64,000 bases of DNA from assembly GCA_023266235.1 (NCBI GenBank), contig JAHFRL010000009.1:26695-90694 (forward strand), read 5' to 3'. A program made the translations under genes and the position numbers. Source of the DNA: Betaproteobacteria bacterium (lineage in GTDB: Bacteria; Pseudomonadota; Gammaproteobacteria; Burkholderiales; SG8-41). How positions within the stretch are numbered: the stretch's first letter is position 1; every line of letters starts with the position of its first letter. Positions 37,628 to 46,646 of the stretch are shown here, piece after piece. Below the pieces are notes generated by a model. The model did no database searches and was not told the origin of the DNA. It saw nothing but the letters and a program-made list of their open reading frames with translations.

Positions 37628-38431
37628 ATGGCACAAACGATTTCTAATGGGGGTACATCGGGGCATAAGCGGCTGATGGCGAAGACGTTTTTGAAAGGAT
37701 TGGATTTGTTGGAGACGCTGGCGAACGCCGGGCGGCCCCTAAGCCTGTCGGAGATTTCAACGCTGCTCGAGGCGCCGAAGCCTAGCGTGCATTTCCTCCT
37801 CTCGGCGCTGACCGCACGGGGATACGCCGAGCAGGACCCGGTCACGAAACGATATTTCCTTACCCTCAAGCTCTGGGAAATCGGCACGAAGGTGCTCGGA
37901 CGCCTTGATCTGCGGCGTCTGGCATCGGCCCATCTTGCGTCCCTGGCCGACGCCACCTCCGAAACCGTCAATCTCGCCATCCTCGATCACGACGACGTGC
38001 TGTACCTCGAGAAAATTGATAGCCCCATGCCCGTGCGCGCCTATACACCCGTAGGTCAACGCGCGCCCGCATACTGCACGGCCACAGGCAAGGCGCTAAT
38101 TGCGTACGAGTCGGAGGAAATCATCAGCCGCGCGACGCGCAATATGAAGGCGCATTCACCGACCACGATTACCAGTGCCCATGCGCTGAGGAAGGAATTG
38201 GAGCGCGTGAAGAAAATGGGGTACGCGATTACTCGAGGAGAGTGGCAGGAGTCGGTCCGTGGGGTGGCAGTGCCGATCTGGGATAGCACAGGTAAAGTCG
38301 TCGCTGCCGTCGGCGTCTACGGACCTGCGTCTCGTCTCCCTCCGAAAACACTGCGCAAACTGGCGCTCAAGGTCAAGAAAACCGGAGCTGCAATATCAAG
38401 CGCTTTGGGTTATCGAAATCTCACGCCTTGA
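37628..38431 (+). CDS. IclR-family transcriptional regulator
   Basis: 267 residues from ATG 37628. N-terminal winged HTH (LSLSEISTLLEAPKPSVHFLL, ending GYAEQD) and C-terminal effector domain (VNLAILDHDDVLYLEKI, then ATGKALIAY, RGVAVPIWDS, VAAVGVYGPASR). It is divergent from the Bug-deacetylase-hydrolase-amidase operon and is its likely ligand-responsive controller. The effector is unknown. Confidence 0.92.
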   Translation: MAQTISNGGTSGHKRLMAKTFLKGLDLLETLANAGRPLSLSEISTLLEAPKPSVHFLLSALTARGYAEQDPVTKRYFLTLKLWEIGTKVLGRLDLRRLASAHLASLADATSETVNLAILDHDDVLYLEKIDSPMPVRAYTPVGQRAPAYCTATGKALIAYESEEIISRATRNMKAHSPTTITSAHALRKELERVKKMGYAITRGEWQESVRGVAVPIWDSTGKVVAAVGVYGPASRLPPKTLRKLALKVKKTGAAISSALGYRNLTP

Positions 38432-38717
38432 GGAAGAAGATCGCCAAGCGACCGCCGCGACGGCCCTCGCTTGCTGCGAAGAATTAGTACCCCCTGCCGG
38501 AAATGCCAGCTCGACGGGTGACGTCGCGATTACCCATGGCCAGTCAGAAAAGGCGTACTTTGCCGAGGCAGGCAACAAAAGTAACATTATCTACCTCCTC
38601 ACTGCGTAGCTTTATGAACTCCACCCGAGTGCCCGCTTCGGATCATTTCCAAAAATTGGCGTTCGGACACGGCTGGTCAGATCAAGCCGGAACTGCTACA
38701 CCAGAAGCGCCAAAAGC

Positions 38718-38755
38718 GTGAGGAGTGAACGAGTGAAGGAGTGAAGGAGTAACGA
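38718..38755. repeat. Octamer-like tandem repeat (GAGTGAAG) within a 325-nt spacer
   Basis: About four units of GAGTGAAC/GAGTGAAG run here, just before the EAL-protein stop. The rest of the 38432-38717 spacer holds no gene that I can recognise and no clear terminator. Confidence 0.5.
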
Positions 38756-38756
38756 T

Positions 38757-40589
38757 TCAGGAAGCGTCCAGCTTTGCCGGCATCCCGAGCGGAAGTCGGA
38801 CTGGCCCTGCGGCGCGTATTTCGCAATCAAGAACCTCCTGCGCGGTAAGCGGGCGACCCACATATCCACCCTGGATGCGCTCGCAGCCGAGCGTCGACAG
38901 CGCAGCCGCAGTCTCGGCGTCCTCCACGCCTTCAGCCGTCACTCGAAGCCCGAGGTCCCGCGCCAGATGAGCCAGCGAACGAACGATCTTCGCGTGGAAC
39001 GTCGCTTGCCGCATGTCGCTCACGAACTTGGCGCCGACCTTCACCTCGTCGAGCGGCAGTTGCGCCAGGTTGCTCAGGGAGGATGAACCGGTGCCGAAGC
39101 CGTCGATCCCGAGACGCAGCCCGAGCGCCTTCAGGCGGGCGAGCGTTTCCTTCACCTGTTCGATCCCGCCGACGAGCGCCGCCTCGTGGATCTCGATCAC
39201 CAGCCGATCGGGAGGAACCTTCCAGGTACCGAGCGCGCGTCCCACAAACTCCGGAAAATCGGGTTGCGCGAGAGCGCTTGCGGTCACTTTCAGGCCGATT
39301 GGAAGCTCAAGCCCGGCGCGCGCAAACTCGGCGCATAGTCTCAGCGCGCTATTGAATACCCACCATGTCATCTCCCGGATCAGGCCGGAGGCTTCAGCCG
39401 CCTCGACCGCTCGCGCCTCCGACACCTCGCCAAGCTCGTCGTCCGTCCAGCGCAGCATGCACGCCAGCCCGGCGATCCGGCCGGTACTCAGGTCGAGCTG
39501 CGGCTCGAAGGCAAGCCGGAGAGCATTCTCCTCCAGGGCGTGGCGCAGCCGCGCCTCGTGCTGCATGTTGCGCTCTTCGCTCTCGCCATGCGCCGGGTCG
39601 TAGACGGCGACGCGCTCCGCGGCGCCGCGCGCCGCGCGCACGGCGAGCGTGCCGTTGCGAACCAGCGTCTGCGGGTCCGCGCCGTGGTCCGGGTACATCG
39701 CGATGCCGATCACCACGTCCGGGGTGAACGAGCGGTCGCCGATCGGAATCGGCGCTTCCAGAGCGCCCAGGATCTTGTTCGCGGCGAGAATCGCCACGCC
39801 CTCCCCGGCAATGCGCGGCAGCAGGCAGGCGAACTGGTCGCGGCTCACCCGGCCAAGCTGGTCCTGCTTGCGCAGCACCCCTTCGCGCAGGCGCCGGATG
39901 ACCCGCAGCATGAAGGCTTCGCCCCTCTGCAATCCGAGCAGGTGATCCACCTGCTTGACCTTCGCGACGTGAAGCAGAAGCAACCCAAGCTGCTTTCCTT
40001 CCTGCCGGTGGCTCTCGATCGTGGTGCGGAAGATTCCCATGAAGGCCGCGTACTCGGGGGTCGGCAGCGTGCGCACCACGCCACCCCCTTCCTGGCTGCG
40101 CGCCGCAAGCGAGGCGAGGAGGGCGATCTGCAGGAAGATGAAGCGCTGCAGCGCAAGGAGGTTCTCCGCGCATCGTTCCGGGTCCCCGGCGTACAAGCGC
40201 AGCGCGCCGCGCGTCATCGCGCTCTGGAAGCGCAGGCAGTCGCGCCGCATGCGCTCAAGCGGCTCGCCCTCGGCGTCCAGCGCCCATTCGCCAAGGGCCG
40301 CATGGACCGGCCCGGCGTCGGCGTCGCCCGAGGCGGCGGTGTGCGCAAACACAGTGGCAAGTCCTCCCGCGGCCGGAACGAAGAGGTCCGGCGCGCGCTC
40401 GCGCACCTCCTCGAACAGCGACGCGACGCAGGCCAGCGTTTTGGGGTCGGCGCCGAACTCCACCGCCAGGCGCCCGACCAGCGCTGTCAGACCGACACCC
40501 GGTTCCTGTTCCGGCGCGGAAGCGGAGGCCGGGTCCGGCCCGCTCCCCCTGCTTTCAGAGGAAGAATTCGGAGGTATCAATGTTGACAC
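38757..40589 (-). CDS. Degenerate GGDEF/EAL protein, probably catalytically inactive
   Basis: 610 residues. A weak GGDEF-like domain lies around 170-340; the expected signature position reads GRVSRDQFACLL, so diguanylate cyclase activity is unlikely. An EAL domain fills ~350-595. Its EAL motif is replaced (GLACMLRW near 375), and DDFGTG reads IDGFGTG, followed by KVGAKF instead of KxDxxF. Catalytic acidic residues therefore appear lost, while AEGVED is kept. It probably acts as a c-di-GMP sensor or a protein-interaction module. It overlaps the upstream HD-GYP gene by 35 nt, so the two are coupled. Confidence 0.85.
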   Translation of the reverse strand: MSTLIPPNSSSESRGSGPDPASASAPEQEPGVGLTALVGRLAVEFGADPKTLACVASLFEEVRERAPDLFVPAAGGLATVFAHTAASGDADAGPVHAALGEWALDAEGEPLERMRRDCLRFQSAMTRGALRLYAGDPERCAENLLALQRFIFLQIALLASLAARSQEGGGVVRTLPTPEYAAFMGIFRTTIESHRQEGKQLGLLLLHVAKVKQVDHLLGLQRGEAFMLRVIRRLREGVLRKQDQLGRVSRDQFACLLPRIAGEGVAILAANKILGALEAPIPIGDRSFTPDVVIGIAMYPDHGADPQTLVRNGTLAVRAARGAAERVAVYDPAHGESEERNMQHEARLRHALEENALRLAFEPQLDLSTGRIAGLACMLRWTDDELGEVSEARAVEAAEASGLIREMTWWVFNSALRLCAEFARAGLELPIGLKVTASALAQPDFPEFVGRALGTWKVPPDRLVIEIHEAALVGGIEQVKETLARLKALGLRLGIDGFGTGSSSLSNLAQLPLDEVKVGAKFVSDMRQATFHAKIVRSLAHLARDLGLRVTAEGVEDAETAAALSTLGCERIQGGYVGRPLTAQEVLDCEIRAAGPVRLPLGMPAKLDAS

Positions 40590-41742
40590 TCCCCTGCTCC
40601 AGCGAGCGCTTGATGCCCGCCTGCTCGATAATCTTCGCCGGCTTGAGCCGATTTCGCCTTGAATCGAGCACCACCATGACCTTCGGGTACAGCCGCATCA
40701 CCGGGTTCGGCGCAATCACGATCCCGATCTCGTTTGTGTGCAGCTCGACGATGGCGCCGACCGGATAGATCCCGATGCACTGGATGAGCTGTTCGACCAG
40801 GGGCCCGTCGAACTGGGTGCCGCGCAAACCGCGCGAACCGTAAAGCATGTTGAGCGCGTTCGAGGGCGACAACGCCTGGCGGTAGGGCCGGAGGCCCGTG
40901 AGCGCGTCGAAGCAGTCGATGAGTCCCGCGATGCCGCCAATCAACCCGATCTGCCCGCCCTTCAATCCGCGTGGATAGCCGCTGCCGTCGACGCGTTCGT
41001 GGTGCAGGGCCGCGAGCGCGGGCAGCCCGGGGGGAAGCCCGGTGGTCTTCTCCAGGATCGCGACCGAATGCCCTACGTGGCTTTTGCAGACTTTCAGCTC
41101 GGCCTCGCTCAAGCCTTCCTCCTTATTGAGCAGATCGGCCGGCAAACGCAGCATTCCGACATCCTGCAGCAGCCCGAGCAGTCCGAGCAGATCGAGCTGC
41201 TCGCGCGGCAAGTGCAGAAAGCGGCCGAACGTGAGCATGTAGATCGAGACTCCCATCGCGCGGTCGAGGGTGTGTTCGCTCGTCTCCTTCATCTTGGCGA
41301 GCAGGAGCATCGCGTCGGGATTGCGCACGACGCTGTCGGTCATGCTCGTCACGGCATCGCGCACCCGGGGGGCGTCGAGCACCTTGCCGGCCTGAATCGA
41401 GCCGAACATGTCCTTCAGCACGACCGCGGTCTTGATCTGGGCCTGGCGTGCGGCCGGCAATTCTTGTTTGACTTCCGTCTTTTGCTCGTAGATAACCTTA
41501 TTCTTGATGGTGTCGAGCACGCTCGGGAGCTTGGGACCCCCACTGAACGGATTGGCCGAGACGTCCGCGCCCTTCTCCGTGTCGATGAAGACATGCTTGC
41601 AGTATTTCTTCAGCGCATCGAGTTGCGCCTGGCTGCTGAGCACGAACCCCTGGTACATGAACCGCGTCTCCGTCCATGGCCGGTCGAGCTCATGGATGTA
41701 CACACCGAAACGCAGTTGATCAACGGAAACTTGTTTTTTCAT
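40555..41742 (-). CDS. HD-GYP-domain protein with DUF3391, HD motif altered
   Basis: 395 residues from ATG 41742. Residues 1-120 match the DUF3391 module that precedes HD-GYP domains (VDQLRFGVYIHELDRPW). The HD-GYP domain (~140-330) has HHERVDGSGYPRGLKG intact. However, the paired HD motif reads LLQDVGML: Gln193 replaces the metal-binding His of the canonical LLHDIGK. Loss of that ligand argues against normal c-di-GMP phosphodiesterase activity. Translationally linked to the degenerate EAL gene. Both appear to be non-enzymatic signalling proteins. Confidence 0.87.
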   Translation of the reverse strand: MKKQVSVDQLRFGVYIHELDRPWTETRFMYQGFVLSSQAQLDALKKYCKHVFIDTEKGADVSANPFSGGPKLPSVLDTIKNKVIYEQKTEVKQELPAARQAQIKTAVVLKDMFGSIQAGKVLDAPRVRDAVTSMTDSVVRNPDAMLLLAKMKETSEHTLDRAMGVSIYMLTFGRFLHLPREQLDLLGLLGLLQDVGMLRLPADLLNKEEGLSEAELKVCKSHVGHSVAILEKTTGLPPGLPALAALHHERVDGSGYPRGLKGGQIGLIGGIAGLIDCFDALTGLRPYRQALSPSNALNMLYGSRGLRGTQFDGPLVEQLIQCIGIYPVGAIVELHTNEIGIVIAPNPVMRLYPKVMVVLDSRRNRLKPAKIIEQAGIKRSLEQGSVNIDTSEFFL

Positions 41743-41831
41743 GGTAGTCGCGGCAGGTTTCGCTGCGGAAACAGATGAGATTTTCCGCCCTGCCGGGGCT
41801 GCGCGCAAGCGCGCCTGGCGCGGGGACAGCG

Positions 41832-42599
41832 TCAGAATTCGAATACGTGGTTGTTCTGCAGCAGGCGCGGCCGCAGTTTACCTGAAAGCTCATCGATTTC
41901 CTGCATGGTCAGCTCGATCTCGGCGGGTTTGAGGTGGGTGATGTAGACCTCCGCCGGGCGCTCGAGCTTCGCCAGCTCCTCGCCGAGCATGGACGGACAC
42001 AGGTGCTTGGAAAGCTCCGCAATCCGGCGGTCCTTGTCGGAAAACGCGGTTTCGATGATGAGGAACTTGAGATTCCCGATCCGGTTCACCACGCTCCACA
42101 GCGCGTCGTTCGGTCCGGTATCGCCGGTGAAAACCAGGCTCGCCTTCCCGCTGTCGAGCTGGTATCCGACCGCGGGGACCGTGTGGATCGCGGGCAGTAC
42201 CGTGATCTTCCGTCCGTCGAGGGCGATTACTTTTCCGACCTCAATCTCCTCGTAGCGCAACCACGGCTGTTCGGGCGTAGGGATCTGGGTGAAATCCGGC
42301 CAGATGTCCCAGTTGAACAGATTCTTTTTCAAGATCTCGATTGTGAGGCCCATCGCATACACCGTGACCGGCTTCGGCCGCAGCGCGCCGACCGAATCCA
42401 GGAAAAACGCGATCGAGTTGACGTGGTCGAGGTGGGAATGGGTGACGAAGATATGGTCGATCAACGTCAGCTCGGCGAGCGAGAGGTCGCCGACCCCGGT
42501 CCCCGCGTCGATCAGAATATCATCGTCGAGCAGGAACGAAGTGGTTCGATTTTGCTGTCCGCCAATACTGCCCGAGCAGCCAAGTACGCGCAGACGCAT
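41832..42599 (-). CDS. MBL-fold hydrolase, class II cyclic-nucleotide phosphodiesterase/RNase Z-like
   Basis: 255 residues. The metal site THSHLDH is at residues 53-59, with TTSFLLDDD, the active-site region VFTGDTGP, and a late ITHLKP His. The overall pattern resembles class II 3',5'-cyclic nucleotide phosphodiesterases known in beta-proteobacteria, but RNase Z-like enzymes share it. It is upstream of the HD-GYP/EAL pair on the same strand (89-nt gap). If it hydrolyses cAMP, it may connect with the cNMP-binding kinase at 16318 (speculative). Confidence 0.8.
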   Translation of the reverse strand: MRLRVLGCSGSIGGQQNRTTSFLLDDDILIDAGTGVGDLSLAELTLIDHIFVTHSHLDHVNSIAFFLDSVGALRPKPVTVYAMGLTIEILKKNLFNWDIWPDFTQIPTPEQPWLRYEEIEVGKVIALDGRKITVLPAIHTVPAVGYQLDSGKASLVFTGDTGPNDALWSVVNRIGNLKFLIIETAFSDKDRRIAELSKHLCPSMLGEELAKLERPAEVYITHLKPAEIELTMQEIDELSGKLRPRLLQNNHVFEF

Positions 42600-42876
42600 C
42601 GCGCTCCCGCGCCTACGTCTCGTCGAATGCGGTGAGACCGTCCCGACTCGCAGGCGGCGTGCCGCGGAATTCCGCGACGCGTCCCGCGCAGGACCGGTAC
42701 AACCGGCGCTCAGGGTCCTTACGCGACAGGTTAACGGCAGGAAAATGAATGCCCGGGTTCACAGCCTTCGGCTCCCTGCCGTGCCTCATTTTCGCGCAAC
42801 TCGCGCACCAAAGGATTCACGACGGATAGGAAATTTAACCATGCTAGCAGAAGTATCCACGGCGTTGGCGCCCCCG

Positions 42877-43761
42877 TCAACCGCCGCCATTTTCGTTTTC
42901 GAAGCCACGCGGGCGGCTATAATCAGCCATACTGATAGCGGCGGCTACGGTTGGCTCTTGCCGGCGCGTGATGAACTTCAGTACTTCTTCAGCGCAACGG
43001 TCGGCATCGCTCGCCGCAACGTGATACGAATCGCCCGGCAGCACGAGCAGTTCCGAATTCGGAATGGTCTGCTGCCACGCGCGCGTCGACTCGACCGAGC
43101 CCAGCGCGCTCTTCTCGGTCGTGATGACGAGCGTCGGGCATTGGATGCGCGGCAGGTCCGCGGTGATGTCCGTGTAGGGGATCGTCTCGCCGAATCCAAT
43201 CAGCGTCGCTAGCGGCGTTTTGCCCATGAGCTTGGTCCACCACTCGACGCCCTCCGGCGGGAACTTGCTGCCGAGACGGCCTGCCATGTTCTTGCGCGCC
43301 CAGCCTTCGACGCCGGTTTTCTCGAGTTCCTCGGTCGCGTGGGCGGCTTGCGCGCCCATGCGGTCCCACTTCGGCGGCGGCGTGCCGACGACTGTCAGCG
43401 TGCGCACCTGCTGCGGACAGCGCGCCGCAAAGCGGCGCGCGATGGTCCCGCCCAGCTTGGCGGCAATCAGGTGAAAGCGCCCGATGCCGAGCGTCTTCAT
43501 CAGGCTCAGGTAATCGTCGATGATGAGGTCTATCGTCCACTTGAAATCGCGCGGCATCGGCGTCGACTCCCCGAAGCCGCGAGTATCCGGCCGCACCACG
43601 CGGAAATGGCGCGCGAGGTGCGGCACCCAGCCATACCAGGCCTGGCCGCGCTCGGCGTTGCCGTGAATCATCAGGATGGTTTCCGCCTCGCGCCACGGAT
43701 CCGTGTAGTCGTCGATGAGATAGTGCATCTCAAGGCTTGCGTCGATGCGGGCTGTCGGCAT
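42877..43761 (-). CDS. Alpha/beta hydrolase-fold protein lacking the nucleophilic Ser
   Basis: 294 residues. The fold is clear (MIHGNAERGQAW, VRPDTRGFGEST, TLVITTEKSALGS, late SYHVAAS). The nucleophile elbow reads LIAAKLGGTIARR, so K102 occupies the catalytic-Ser position. It shares YTDPWREAE with the hydrolase at 31167, which has a normal Ser. It may be a non-hydrolytic member or have a different mechanism. The last ~35 residues are non-conserved. The 42600-42876 gap upstream of its stop shows no gene. Confidence 0.8.
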   Translation of the reverse strand: MPTARIDASLEMHYLIDDYTDPWREAETILMIHGNAERGQAWYGWVPHLARHFRVVRPDTRGFGESTPMPRDFKWTIDLIIDDYLSLMKTLGIGRFHLIAAKLGGTIARRFAARCPQQVRTLTVVGTPPPKWDRMGAQAAHATEELEKTGVEGWARKNMAGRLGSKFPPEGVEWWTKLMGKTPLATLIGFGETIPYTDITADLPRIQCPTLVITTEKSALGSVESTRAWQQTIPNSELLVLPGDSYHVAASDADRCAEEVLKFITRRQEPTVAAAISMADYSRPRGFENENGGG

Positions 43762-43785
43762 GAGCGGGTTTCCTCTGTGCGTGGT

Positions 43786-45072
43786 TCAAGTGGCGCGGGC
43801 GTTTCCCGCCATATCTGGCGGGGGCGGCAACGCGATCTTCTGGTCGACGCTGAACTGGTAGTCGCGGAACACATGCTCTACGCTGAGGAGCTGATAGGTG
43901 CCATCCGCCAGACGCCGCGTGGTGTCCTTGAGCCGGTACGTGTTATGCCCGCAGGTCCAGCAGTCGAAGTTGCGCATGGCGGTGCACAGGCAAGTCTTGT
44001 CCATCACCGAGATCTTCTTCGCTTTCGGATGCGTCGCGACTTCGCGGTTGTAGGCCGTGATGTAGGCGCAATTGCCCGAACCGTCGAGCAGATAACCGTA
44101 GGCCTCGCAGTTGGGCCGGATGCCCGCGCCGATCGCCGGGCTGCCCTTCAACATGCGCATCGGGTAGCCGGTCGGCGAGATCATGTTGACCTCGATGTCC
44201 TCCTCGATCGCCTTGAAGTATTCCTGCTTCACCTTGTCCGGCAGGCCGCACTCGCGTGTCCCGGTAAAGCGCGTCGCCACCTGCACCGCCGCGGCGCCGC
44301 TTTCGAGGTAGGACACGGCGTCGCTGCCGGTGAAAATGCCGCCCGCCGGAATGAGCGGGATCTCCAGTTTTTCGGCCTGCAGGTATTGCTGGATCCCGGT
44401 CACGATTGTGCGCAGGTCATGTTTCGCCCAGTCGTCGATGCCGAAGCCGAGGTGCCCGCCGGCAAGCGGTCCCTCCACGATGATGTAATCGGGCAGCCGC
44501 CCGAGCCTGGCATTCTTCCGCAGGAACAACTGCAGCGCGCGCAGCGATGAAACGATGATGCCGAACCTGGCATCGCGAAAACGCGGATGCTCCGCGATCA
44601 GCGCGAACGAGCCGAGATGCAGTCCCGCGCTCAGCGTGATGCCGTCGATGCCGGCATCGAGCGCGGAGTTCAGGCGCACGCGCAGTGTCTCGCGCGGCGC
44701 GTTCATCGTGAGCTTTTCCATGCAATTCACGAAGATCAGGCCGTTGCCGCGCTTGGCCTGCATGGCCCGGCCCACGTGGTTGTGCGTCGCCTCGGCGAGC
44801 CGGCCCAGGTCGAACAGCACCGCGGATTTGTCGGAGCTGGCGACGTTGAATTTGTAGCGCTTGAGCTTGCCTTTGACGAAACCTGTCCGGAAACGCCGGT
44901 CCGAGACCGTCTTGACCATGGCGTCGGAGATGTGGCCGATGCCCCCGAGCCGAGCCGCCTCGAGCGCAAGCTCCGCCGTCGAGATGTCCACTCCCATCCC
45001 GCCAACCACGATCGGCACCAGTTCCTGCTTGCCGAACCGCAGGCGAAAATCATCCACGCATTTCATCACCAT
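43786..45072 (-). CDS. NAD(P)H-dependent flavin oxidoreductase, nitronate monooxygenase-like
   Basis: 428 residues from ATG 45072 (ATG 45066 also possible). It has VPIVVGGMGVDIST near the start, VEGPLAGGHLG (phosphate-binding type Gly region), IPAGGIFTGSDAVSYLESGAAAVQVATRF, all typical of the 2-nitropropane dioxygenase/FMN TIM-barrel family. The C-terminal ~120 residues contain an extra Cys-rich stretch (KTCLCTAMRNFDCWTC) not found in short members, possibly a metal-binding site. Cytoplasmic oxidoreductase of unknown substrate. The 45073-45338 gap holds no recognised gene. Confidence 0.82.
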   Translation of the reverse strand: MVMKCVDDFRLRFGKQELVPIVVGGMGVDISTAELALEAARLGGIGHISDAMVKTVSDRRFRTGFVKGKLKRYKFNVASSDKSAVLFDLGRLAEATHNHVGRAMQAKRGNGLIFVNCMEKLTMNAPRETLRVRLNSALDAGIDGITLSAGLHLGSFALIAEHPRFRDARFGIIVSSLRALQLFLRKNARLGRLPDYIIVEGPLAGGHLGFGIDDWAKHDLRTIVTGIQQYLQAEKLEIPLIPAGGIFTGSDAVSYLESGAAAVQVATRFTGTRECGLPDKVKQEYFKAIEEDIEVNMISPTGYPMRMLKGSPAIGAGIRPNCEAYGYLLDGSGNCAYITAYNREVATHPKAKKISVMDKTCLCTAMRNFDCWTCGHNTYRLKDTTRRLADGTYQLLSVEHVFRDYQFSVDQKIALPPPPDMAGNARAT

Positions 45073-45338
45073 CCGTTGACTGCCCTCGGAAGTCGCGACG
45101 GGCCCTCGTGCGGCCAACAGCACGCCCCCGGCAGGGTAGCACAGGGACGCACCGATGCCGATTACGCAAATGACCGCGGGATTTCAGAGCCCGCCGTTTA
45201 TTCTTTCGCGGGCAATGCAACCGGCTCGGGGTCATTTATCACGTGATTGGCTCCGATCCATTTATTCGAGGGAGCCCGGGATCGGGCAGCCGGCTTCCGC
45301 AAATCCTGCCGAGCGGTCTGCCCGGCTGTGCTTATCAG

Positions 45339-45773
45339 CTAAGCCAGGATATCGCCGATTTGCTCCTGACGCAGCAACTCGTATACGAAACTTTCCAGTT
45401 CCGGGCCGAGCGCGTCGCGGGCGGAAATCATACCGATGGGCCGGCCATCCTCGACCACCGGTACATGTCGAAAACTGCCCCCATACATCATCTGCAGCGC
45501 ATGTGCGAAGGGTTTATCCGGGTGGATAGTCTGCGGATTGCGGGTCATGACCGCGGCGAGCTGGGTGGTTTGCCCGTCACGCTCCTCGGCGACGATGCGA
45601 AACAGTGCATCGCGCTCGGTGAACACCCCCACGAGCTTGCCGTCTTCCACCACCATGACCGCCCCGACGTGGTGCTCTCTCATCAGGCGCGCGGCCGCGC
45701 TGACAGTCGTTGTCGCCGCAGCGGTGACGAGTTCCCGATCCGCGATGATCGTCCTGATGGTTCGTTGCGTCAT
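45339..45773 (-). CDS. Tandem CBS-domain protein
   Basis: 144 residues from ATG 45773 with GGGAGG upstream; longer frame to 45863 is less likely. Two CBS motifs are visible: AARLMREHHVGAVMVVEDGKLVGVFTERD and, near the C-terminus, FRHVPVVEDGRPIGMISARD, each ending in the Asp that binds ribose of adenosine nucleotides. It probably senses ATP/AMP or similar. No attached enzymatic domain and no operon partner. Confidence 0.9.
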   Translation of the reverse strand: MTQRTIRTIIADRELVTAAATTTVSAAARLMREHHVGAVMVVEDGKLVGVFTERDALFRIVAEERDGQTTQLAAVMTRNPQTIHPDKPFAHALQMMYGGSFRHVPVVEDGRPIGMISARDALGPELESFVYELLRQEQIGDILA

Positions 45774-45890
45774 ATCGGCCTCCCGCCGCACGCCTGAACA
45801 AACGCCGGATAACGACTTTATTGTTGGTGAAATGATGCTACGCCCGCGGCGTGGCGCGGTCAAACACTGATCTGACCTACAATAAGCGCC

Positions 45891-46565
45891 ATGTGCGGCC
45901 GCTATTCACTCCACGCGCATCCCGAGGTCATCGCCCTGTATTTCAAACTGGGGCTGCCGCCCGCAATCAAGGCGCGCTACAACATCGCGCCCGGCACCCA
46001 GGTGCTGATCGTCCGCCAGGACCAGGAGCACGGTCGCATCGCGGACCTTTACCGCTGGGGATTGATGCCGGGCTGGGCGAAAGATCCGGCGACCGGCAAC
46101 AAACTTTCGAATGCGCGCGGTGAAACCGTTGCGGAGAAACCGTCGTTCCGCAACGCGTTCAAGCGCTCGCGCTGCCTGATTCCCGCGAGCGGTTTTTACG
46201 AATGGCAAAGCGTCAGAGGCCGCAAGCAGCCGTACTACATTTACCCCAAAGACCGCGAATTGTTCGGCCTCGCCGGCATCACCGGGTTATGGCAGGACCC
46301 CGATGGCCCCGTTCACGCCTGCGCGATCATCACGACCGGGCCGAATGATCTGATGAAAAATATTCACGACCGCATGCCGGTGATCCTCAGGCCCGAGGAT
46401 TATTCGACCTGGCTCGATCCAAATAATCAGGCGACCGCCGAGCTGAAACAACTGCTCAAGCCCTGTCCGGCCGCGGCGATGGCCGCCCACCCCGTCAGTC
46501 CGCGCGTGAATACGGCCAAACACGACGACCCCGTGCTCCTGGAACCCATCGAATCAACCGTTTAG
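45891..46565 (+). CDS. SRAP (YedK/HMCES)-family protein
   Basis: 224 residues. It starts MCGRYS with the invariant catalytic Cys2, and has RYNIAPGT, RWGLMPGWAKD, NARGETVAEKPSF and CLIPASGFYEWQ. A late His-containing region is HDRMPVIL. SRAP proteins form a stable DNA-protein crosslink with abasic sites in single-stranded DNA, protecting it. A TACAAT lies 7 nt before the start, so the mRNA may be nearly leaderless. It lies next to lexA, consistent with a DNA-damage role. Confidence 0.95.
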   Translation: MCGRYSLHAHPEVIALYFKLGLPPAIKARYNIAPGTQVLIVRQDQEHGRIADLYRWGLMPGWAKDPATGNKLSNARGETVAEKPSFRNAFKRSRCLIPASGFYEWQSVRGRKQPYYIYPKDRELFGLAGITGLWQDPDGPVHACAIITTGPNDLMKNIHDRMPVILRPEDYSTWLDPNNQATAELKQLLKPCPAAAMAAHPVSPRVNTAKHDDPVLLEPIESTV

Positions 46566-46584
46566 CGCCATTCCAGCGCAACGC

Positions 46585-46612
46585 TTGTCCTGACCTGAAT
46601 ACTGCATATAAT
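46585..46612 (+). promoter_or_regulatory. lexA promoter
   Basis: TTGTCC (46585-46590) and TATAAT (46607-46612), 16 nt apart, resemble a sigma-70 promoter. The -10 lies inside the SOS box, so LexA binding would block it. Confidence 0.6.
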
Positions 46613-46619
46613 TGCAGTA
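46600..46619. promoter_or_regulatory. SOS box (LexA operator)
   Basis: TACTG-N10-CAGTA, a palindromic CTG/CAG operator of E. coli-type LexA, lies 28 nt before the lexA ATG. It implies autoregulation. I saw no other SOS box at recognised starts in this window. Confidence 0.88.
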
Positions 46620-46646
46620 GCCGGCAACCCCCGCATCAGGACCCCC

